From NCBI GenBank assembly GCA_005223375.1, contig RXOD01004941.1, positions 1-16,999 of the forward strand: a DNA stretch of 16,999 bases. Reading direction: 5' to 3'. Below, one piece after another: positions 7,904-13,826 of the stretch. How positions within the stretch are numbered: the first letter of the stretch is position 1; each line of letters begins with the position of its first letter. The DNA is from Amoebophrya sp. AT5.2. Lineage: Eukaryota > Sar > Dinophyceae > Syndiniales > Amoebophryaceae. The position numbers and the translations under genes are program-made. Under the pieces are notes generated by a model. The model searched no databases. It worked only from the letters and a program-made list of their open reading frames with translations, and had not been told where the DNA came from.

Positions 7904-10900
7904 GGATGCCAGCTCGGCCGTCCCCGACAATTCCGACGCCGCATCAGCACGACCTGGTTCCGCGGCCCACTCCTTCGAGCGCTTCTTCGATTCGTTCCCC
8001 ACCTGGTGCAAGACTTCGCCCACAGAGAGGCAGTGCACGATGCCTATGAAGCGAGACCAAGTGGTGGTCGTACAGTACGGTACTACTGCTAAGTGAGGAA
8101 GTGGCAAGCGATAGATCCAATGGGCGCCCACTTAGGCTTAGGGGACGAAAAGGTGCTTTTTTTTCGGAAAAGGCGCTCCGAACCGCCGGGCGGTTCGGCT
8201 TCGGGCGTTTCAGAGATCGATGCCCCATGTTGGTAGACGCTAGACGTGCTGGGGCTGGCTGCATCCGGGCATGGGCAGCCCGATCATGTGCCAAGGTGAA
8301 AGGCGAGCACAAGTATTCGGGAGGAGATGAGCCCTTGGCACGAGGGAGATCGGAAGCTACTGACTAGAGTGGTGACTGAGGCTGAGCAGTGGACCGCCTG
8401 CACCTACTGCCAGTTGTAGACTGCAGAGATACTTCTAAGCCTGCCGCAAGCGCGGATAGAGTCCGCGCGTCTGTTCCTACTGCGGACGTGGATGTCTTCC
8501 CAGCAGGAGGACGACCGAGCAAAGGTGGGGACCCCAAAGAGCCCCCCATCAAGTTTGTATTTCACTTACCACTTGCCTACTAACACCACTTGGTCCACCC
8601 GGACCCGGATTCATAATGCCGTCCGCGTCGCCGATCAGCAGGTTGTCGCATTCCGTATCCAGGTGGATCGTCGTGATGGTATTTGCGACCGCTGCAGCGG
8701 GGGAACGCGGCGCGTTCGGCGCGTCCCCGTTCGGAGGAGGCGCGCCTGCGCCGTCGGAGGGCAGCGGGTCGTGTGCGTACGCAGCGACCGGCTTGCCGCT
8801 CTTGCGCTCGATGACGCGGAGCTCGTCGCGGCTGCTCGCGATCAAGTAGTTGGCGCGGCCGGAAAAACACACCGTCTGCACGCCCAGCTGGTTCACGTTC
8901 TTCGTCAGCAGGGGCTCTAGTGCTTCACCGTCCACGACCTCGGTTGCGGGGGTCATTTCCAGATCCTTCGGAAACTGGATCTGCAGCGCCAGCGGCATGT
9001 CGTCCTCGTCGGTTGCAGCATGATCTGCGAAAGAAGAAGAGCCCCCGCCTCGGGCTGCCCCCCGGACCACAGCTACAGCATCACTTTTCTTGTCCTTCGA
9101 CGGTGACTTTTTCCCCCGGACGTCGATTAGGTCCTCAGGACCTCCACCGCCCACTAAAGCTGCAGAGCTGGACGAGGGTTTCATGTCCCAGATCTGGATG
9201 CACTTGCGCGGGTCGTAGGAGCCGGTGACCAGCTCCAGCCCGTGGAAGCCGTAGTCCACCCCGTCCGCGCCCACCGTGGGGCCGTAGAGCTGCTTCACCG
9301 GCGCCTCCTGGAGTAGGTCCCAGAGGTGCACCAGGCTGTCCATGCCGCAACTGACCAACAGGTTCACGTCGGTGTTGTGGAACCGAAGCGCCACGATGGG
9401 CGCGCTGTGCCCGACGGGGTGGGTCTCGCTGCGGTTCTCGAAGGTGAGCTTCAGACTCCCGTACCTAGAATAGCTGGCGTCGTACACGCGGATTCTGGCG
9501 TCCGACCCCCCCGTAGCAAAACTCCGCCCTTTCCGAGCGAAGTCGAGCACCTGCGTCGCGTTATTGTCCTCCACAATGCGGCTCAGCTCGCGCTCGGGCG
9601 GGGGGCTCGCAAAGTGGTGCTGGCCACCACTGGTCGTGGAAGGCGTGGAGCCTGCTCGTCTAGAGAGGACCGAGATGCGCGCGGGATCTTTCTGTTTCTT
9701 CATCAATAAGCGATAGGAGTAGTTTATTGTAGCCTCGACCTCCTCGTCACAGCTACTAAATGTGGACTCGAGAGAGACGACCAGCACCTACTCTTGTTTT
9801 GTTTCTAGTGGCTGCAGCGCATCCGCATGCGCATCATCGACACGATCACGATCTCGCATCATCGACACGATCACGATCACGTGTCGATGATGCGCTGTGG
9901 GTCTGCTGTGCAGTTTCTGTTTCATCAGACTACGTTAGATGAGATTCTGACCTACGACTAGCATTTCCCATCCTTCACCCTCCGTAGGTAGCAACCAATG
10001 AGTTGCGGCCTATATTATTATTAGCTGGGACCCTGGCCGACTCATTGGTCCGACTGCCGACCGCCTATAGCTATAGGCCAATCGATGATCATCATACAAT
10101 CCGCGCTCGTGTAGTACGTGTTCGTGTAGCACCCAGGGCCGACGGACCACTTCGCTTTAGAAGTTCTTGAAAATAACTGTATCGACGAAGCTGAAGCTCT
10201 GACACTTCTGTGTAGACTGACAAAAAATGATCCCGCGCCCCCTTCGGCTTCGCTTCCTAGTTGTTTTGGTACTACTGGCCCCGACCTTCTTCGTGTAGCC
10301 TGCGGAGCAGTCCCAGAACTGGACCAGGCCGTCGTCACTCGGCGACACTATGGTGGGACCAATTATTGGTAAGTCAGTGGCTAAAACGTGGCAAGTAAAG
10401 TTTTGGGGGGCTCTCAGCCTCAGGAGTCCCATGATTCGTGTGTCCTACAGAGAGGTCTGCCGAAGTAGTAAGTTGTCCTAGAGCAGAGGGGTCTGCCGAA
10501 GTAGTAAAAGATTCTGGAGCAAGGAGGCCTTATTCCGATCCCACGGTCGGAAAGTATTGCACCTCTGCTGCCTACGGCTGACAATAGATCGCCAGCACTC
10601 CGGGGGGGGCCCCCTCTTTTGCTGCGCGTTATTCGGAGTCGGGCCCTACTGCCACGGCTTTCCACTACGACTACAACTCCCACCCACCTGGAGCACGTCT
10701 CAGCTTCGTGGTGCCCAGGCCCACGCTGACAATGGGCCCCCTCTGAAACCGCCGGGCGTTGACGCATTCGCCACCCAAGTGGGGACCCGTCGCCCAGTAC
10801 TTTCTTACCACTTCCCCACTTACCTCCTGGTCCCTACATAGACACCGAGATGAGCACGCTGTCGTCCTTCCAGCGCAGACTCGTGATCGGAAACCGCATC

Positions 10901-12028
10901 TTCTCCTCACAAACCGCGTCAACAAAGTCCACCTGTTTCTGGGCAAACCCTTTCACGATCGGGTTCACCACTGCCGTATTCTGCCCGGTGCCGAAATATG
11001 AAGAAAATAAACCGCCCATACCAGAACGACAACGAGAACCAGTCAGGTCAGGAGCAGGAGAGGCAGACACCATTATATACATTGCAAGGAAGTTGAAGCT
11101 GTATACAAGAAATACATATAAGTAGCGACTAAACGACTACAGCATCTTCTGAATGGGCATAGCTAGACAACTACAGCTTCTTCTTCAAAAGATCCAGGTC
11201 ATTCAGATGAAGACGCTGTCGACTCTGCAGGCGCATCGGGCCGTGATCCACTGAGCCCGTGACGTGACTGATCTGATCATGGCCACGCCTCCACCCCTAC
11301 CTCCACGACCATCCAGAACCGAAGACAGAAGCAGAAGGACAAGGAGTAGGAGCAAGGCCAGGAGTGCTAGTAGTAGCAAGGAAGCATGCCGTAGCCGTAG
11401 CATCTTCTGCTGCAGGTGCAGCTGCGGCTTCTTGTTCTTGCTCTTGGCCCGTGTGAATATTAGCTAGCTGGTGCAGTAATCCACTTCTCGGAGCCGGATC
11501 GGGGGGTTCGTCGGGATCTTCTTCGGATGAAATCGAAGAGGCGGATCTGGTCATCAGCTACGCCGACGGCGAGATCCGTCTCTTCGATTTCATACGAAGA
11601 AGATCCCGATGAACAGCCAGGACCAGAATCGAAGACAGAAGCAGAAGGACAAGGACGAGTAGGAGCAAGGCCAGGAGTGCTAGTAGTTGCATGCCATAGC
11701 ATCTTCTGCTGCAGGTGCAGCTGCAGCTTGGCGGTTGTGAATATTAGCTAGCTCCTGGTGCTGGGATCCACTTCTCGGAGCCGGATCGGGGGGCTCGTCG
11801 GGATCTTCTTCGTATGAAATCGAAGAGACGGATCTCGCCGTCGGCGTAGCTGACGGCGACGGTCTTGTTGCTGGGCGAGAGCTGGATGCAAAACACCTTC
11901 TGGTCCAGCGCTACCGCCGTGCCACGGCGTGAGTCTTTCGAAAGGGTGCGCGTTCTCTTCGTGATGCGCCCGCCGGGTCCCACGGGGGCCTTCACCCCGG
12001 ACCACTTCACAGAAAGCTGGGGGACCAT
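7880..12028 (-). CDS. Seven-bladed WD40 repeat protein, five exons
   Basis: Read on the minus strand. The start ATG at 12028 is the first after an in-frame TAA near 12062. Proposed exons: 1, 12028 to about 11770; 2, about 11082-10845; 3, 10347 to about 10260; 4, about 9659-8620; 5, 8043-7880. Each carries part of a beta-propeller: blade 1 in exon 1 (KVFCIQLSPSNKTVAVSYAD...IRLFDF); blade 2 across exons 2-3 (VLISVSPSDDGLVQFW after splicing); blades 3-6 in exon 4 (FATGGSDARIRVYDA; VSCGMDSLVHLWDL; LVTGSYDPRKCIQIWDM; IASSRDELRVIERKSG); blade 7 across exons 4-5 (LLIGDADGIVHCLSVGEV). Seven blades close one propeller, which supports the joins. The blade 4-5 region (GHSAPIVALRFH, then YGPTVGADGVDY) resembles a protist WD40 family of unknown role. 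Such proteins are scaffolds; no partner is evident. Exon 1/2 and 3/4 borders are not settled. Length is roughly 550-580 residues. Confidence 0.7.
8044..8619 (-). mobile_element. Introner-like intron in the WD40 gene with terminal inverted repeats and a GGCAT duplication
   Basis: A 576-base intron between exons 4 and 5. GGCAT occurs at both borders: at the 5' side before TATG, and at the 3' side directly after CATA. The terminal inverted repeat includes a perfect 12-base pair, GACCAAGTGGTG near the 5' end and CACCACTTGGTC near the 3' end on the minus strand. The outer ends pair as TTATGAA / TTCATAG. Splicing as GC-AG (exon ends ...GACG; next exon starts GCATCGTG; phase 1) gives GDADGIVHCLSVGEV, a proper WD40 blade, whereas reading through gives NPGPGG and a premature stop. 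A GT start just upstream of GGACCAAG is also possible in the same phase, but would add three to five residues to the blade. The interior holds a 9-base perfect hairpin at 8178-8198 and short A/T runs, with no transposase frame. Confidence 0.62.
8178..8198. repeat. Perfect 9-bp hairpin inside the exon 4/5 intron
   Basis: CCGAACCGC and GCGGTTCGG are exact reverse complements around a three-base loop. It lies within the introner-like intron, just after a run of eight T on the plus strand. It may be a structural part of the element. Confidence 0.6.
9829..9895. repeat. Direct plus inverted repeat cluster in the exon 3/4 intron
   Basis: A 23-base unit beginning GCATCATCGACACGATCACG occurs twice with a 25-base period (9831-9853 and 9856-9878). 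It is followed by GTGTCGATGATGCGC at 9881-9895, the exact reverse complement of the start of the first unit (9829-9843). The second unit and the last arm form a 13-base perfect stem around a 12-base loop. This compact structure is not explained by coding sequence. Confidence 0.75.
9994..10049. repeat. Imperfect inverted repeat in the exon 3/4 intron
   Basis: CCAATGAGTTGCGGCC at 9995-10010 pairs with GGCCGACTCATTGG at 10035-10048, allowing a two-base bulge. The 24-base loop is AT-rich. Confidence 0.55.
10063..10078. repeat. Perfect 16-bp palindrome
   Basis: GCCTATAGCTATAGGC is identical on both strands without a spacer. It is followed within a few bases by a smaller palindrome, GATGATCATC. 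Both lie in the exon 3/4 intron of the WD40 gene. Confidence 0.65.
10348..10844 (-). mobile_element. Introner-like intron between WD40 exons 2 and 3 with a GTGTC duplication
   Basis: A 497-base intron. GTGTC stands at 10845-10841 before TATG, and again at 10348-10344 after CATA (minus strand), as a 5-base target-site duplication. The ends form a terminal inverted repeat: CTATGTAGGGACCA at the 5' end against CTATGGTGGGACCA, the reverse complement of the 3' end, 12 of 14 bases identical; imperfect pairing continues inward (GGTAAGTGG with CCACTGACTTACC). Removing the element plus one GTGTC gives VLISVSPSDDGLVQFW, an excellent WD40 blade; reading through meets a TAG two codons into the element. 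The exact cut within GTGTC cannot be fixed. With an AG acceptor the donor would be TG, so the site is non-canonical. The interior contains a short tandem repeat at 10443-10510. Confidence 0.62.
10443..10510. repeat. Two-copy tandem repeat of about 35 bases
   Basis: TCCTACAG...GTCTGCCGAAGTAGTAA at 10443-10471 recurs as TCCTAGAG...GTCTGCCGAAGTAGTAA at 10476-10507. The 17-base core GTCTGCCGAAGTAGTAA is identical in both copies. It lies inside the exon 2/3 intron. Confidence 0.7.
11083..11769 (-). other. Intron between WD40 exons 1 and 2, built of duplicated sequence (borders unresolved)
   Basis: Exon 1 runs into an in-frame TAA at 11746-11744, and exon 2 begins somewhere above 11000, so an intron must lie here. 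A plausible acceptor is the AG in TATACAG at about 11103 (phase 2), but I could not find a matching donor in exon 1. The interval contains a second copy of the end of exon 1 with its flank, plus an inverted copy of exon 1 (described separately). A weak inverted match, CCAGCACCAGGAGC near 11771 with CCAGTCAGGTCAGGAGC near 11038, may be this intron's terminal repeat. If so, the element resembles the others in structure but not in sequence. Confidence 0.4.
11313..11834. repeat. Tandem duplication of about 0.2 kb spanning the end of WD40 exon 1
   Basis: The segment 11313-11547 is repeated as 11623-11834. Matching landmarks in both are GAAGACAGAAGCAGAAGGAC, GGCCAGGAGTGCTAGTAG, CATCTTCTGCTGCAGGTGCA, AATATTAGCTAGCT and CCACTTCTCGGAGCCGGATC, in the same order. 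The copies differ by substitutions and small indels. The right copy overlaps the 3' part of exon 1, and the left copy lies wholly in the intron. Confidence 0.8.
11508..11612. repeat. 40-bp near-perfect inverted repeat with 25-base loop
   Basis: The arms 11508-11547 and 11573-11612 pair at 37 of 40 positions. The left arm is the duplicated intron copy of exon 1 sequence. The right arm and loop come from an inverted copy of exon 1: 11554-11609 is the exact reverse complement of 11798-11853, 56 bases without a mismatch. Confidence 0.85.
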
Positions 12029-13826
12029 TGCTTGGACTTGGCTTTCCGAGGGATCGACTTATTTTACTATACTTAAATTTATTACTTTTTTACCGCAGCC
12101 GCTGACTGCTGATGTGGTTTTCAGGACTGACGGAGTCGGAGTTTTCGTCTTCCGATGAAGATAGGTATAACAAAGCCTGCAGCTGCTCGGGAAGGCGATG
12201 AGCACGAAGATAACGCACGTTACAAACTTTATACTTATTTATGGATCATGCTTTTGGCATTGATGTCGATCCTTCAATCCCCTGGTAGTGGTGTAGGTCG
12301 GGACTGACAGACGTAGATATCCTGTATCTTGTTCTCAGGAAAAAGAAAAAATATCAAAGCACTTCTACGGACTGACGCCGACGAGAAGCAACAGAAAGCG
12401 CGGAGGATTTCGGTTTCGCACTCACCACGAGCCTGAATATAAAAAATGAAGTTGTGCATCAGCTTGAAAATTGAAAATCAATGTATGAGGGCGAGAAGAA
12501 AAACGCGCAAGAAAAAAACGCAGCACAGAATTTGCAACCGAATCAATGCGGCGACACCGGTGCGACTAGCTACAGAAAAAAAAGAAATCGAAATCAATGG
12601 CCAGATGAGGTCCCCACGACAGTCAGGGTATATATTTGTTGTGTGGACGCAGGAGGGCGGGGGTGAAACGGCGACAGTGGAGCTGGAGCCGCAACACATA
12701 AATATATATTGATTTTTTTTAATAGATGAGTTGGGATTTCGAATTCGATCAAAAATTATTTAGATGGGGGGAGCCACTCAATTAGTGATGTTCGTGGCGC
12801 GCACCATCCAACCATGATGGTGGGTGCGTTGGCAGCTTGCTGGTCTGTTTTGCATGCTCCAAATCCAACCGGATCCAACCTAGACGGTTAGTATAAATAT
12901 AGTAGATCTAGATACTATAATTAAGTAGGGCAACAAAGGGCGGGCGAAGCGAATGATGTGGCTTTTTAGTAGGGGGGGGCGAGTGAGTGTGAGGGAACAT
13001 TCATCCTAGTTCTACCATGGTCATCTAATTCATCGAGTAGCACCTTGCGGACACATTGCTTCATTCAATAGCATCAGATGCTCAGGTTTCAACAGCCGAA
13101 AAGATTCATTGGTTAGTTCGTTTGCCGGTCTTCGTCTTGCAAGGCGACGGCCCTATTCAGGGCGCAACCTTCCCCATAGCCAGCGCCACTGATTGAGCAT
13201 TGATGTGGTTTCCTCGAAAGCAGATTGATTGGTCAACACAAGATTGGAAGAGCTGTGCTCACATTGATCAAAGTGCTCGTCAGCAGAGTTTGCATTGGTC
13301 ACCAAGCTCAAAAGTTGTTCAAACGTCGCTGATTCTGCGCGTTTCACGTGTCTACCAGAACTACAACGCGCCTAAATTCATTGTGCTTGTTAACTACAAG
13401 CATGCGAGTGCAGAGTTACGTTTCGGATTTCCTGTTCATGGCTGACTCCCGGGATGTGCACAGTGCTCACGTTCTTGTACATAGCTATCAATCGGAAAGC
13501 GACGAGATGATCTTGACCGCGATGTACTGCTGTGACCGTGTTGTTATTGCGGTCCACGAGTTCGCCGTGTTCACGGTTCCACTGCCGGCAAATGAACTGC
13601 CCCATTTTCAATCGTAAGGTCGTCTGCTTCCTCCGCCCGTAGTCGTTCTTCCAACCTGCAGCGATGGGTTGAGTACGCCTCGGGCACGATTGCACCTCTG
13701 TGGCTTGTTCTGCGTGCTCTGTGGAGCGAAAGATGAGATGAAAGAATCAAGCTGCTTGTCGGGGCCAACTCCTAGACTCTGGCATGGCGTAGTCTATCTA
13801 TCAGCATAATTACGCCGCGTCTCTCC
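12029..13826. other. Intergenic region between the HTTM and WD40 genes
   Basis: About 1.8 kb with no gene I can support. The part near 12062-12100 is AT-rich and lies just upstream of the WD40 start. Around 12690-12925 there are further AT-rich runs, including TATAAATATA near 12892 and an inverted repeat TATAGTA-8-TACTATA at 12898-12919. A small hairpin, CACCATC-7-GATGGTG, lies at 12802-12822. Minus-strand open frames at 13347-13153 and 13695-13390 have fairly normal amino-acid composition but no recognisable domain. They could be exon fragments or chance. Confidence 0.45.

Larger units (their letters stand above)
9660..10259 (-). mobile_element. Probable introner-like intron between WD40 exons 3 and 4 (borders tentative)
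   Basis: About 600 bases between exon 3 and exon 4, with many stops in the coding frame. On the minus strand the 5' end reads CTAGGAAGCGAAGCCGAAG and then a GCGCGGGATC block. The reverse complement of the 3' end reads CTAGAGAGGACCGAG and then the same GCGCGGGATC, followed by similar T-rich sequence, so a terminal inverted repeat is present. Its 5' end resembles the outer end of the exon 4/5 element (CTATGAAGCGAGACCAAG), which suggests one family. An AG acceptor (CTCTCTAG) ends the element and is in phase if the donor is at the TAGG. A canonical GT-AG choice, with donor GTAGTACC or GTACC slightly upstream and acceptor GAGCAG at 9653, is also in frame. No clean target-site duplication is seen here. 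Confidence 0.45.

Noticed and set aside
11744..12028. WD40 exon 1 as a complete small gene
   Set aside because: It encodes a single WD blade and is completed by the blades in the following exons to reach seven, so it is better read as the first exon.
13153..13768. Minus-strand open frames of 64-101 residues between the HTTM and WD40 genes
   Set aside because: Composition is fairly protein-like, but there is no domain, no link by splice sites to a neighbour, and several overlap each other.
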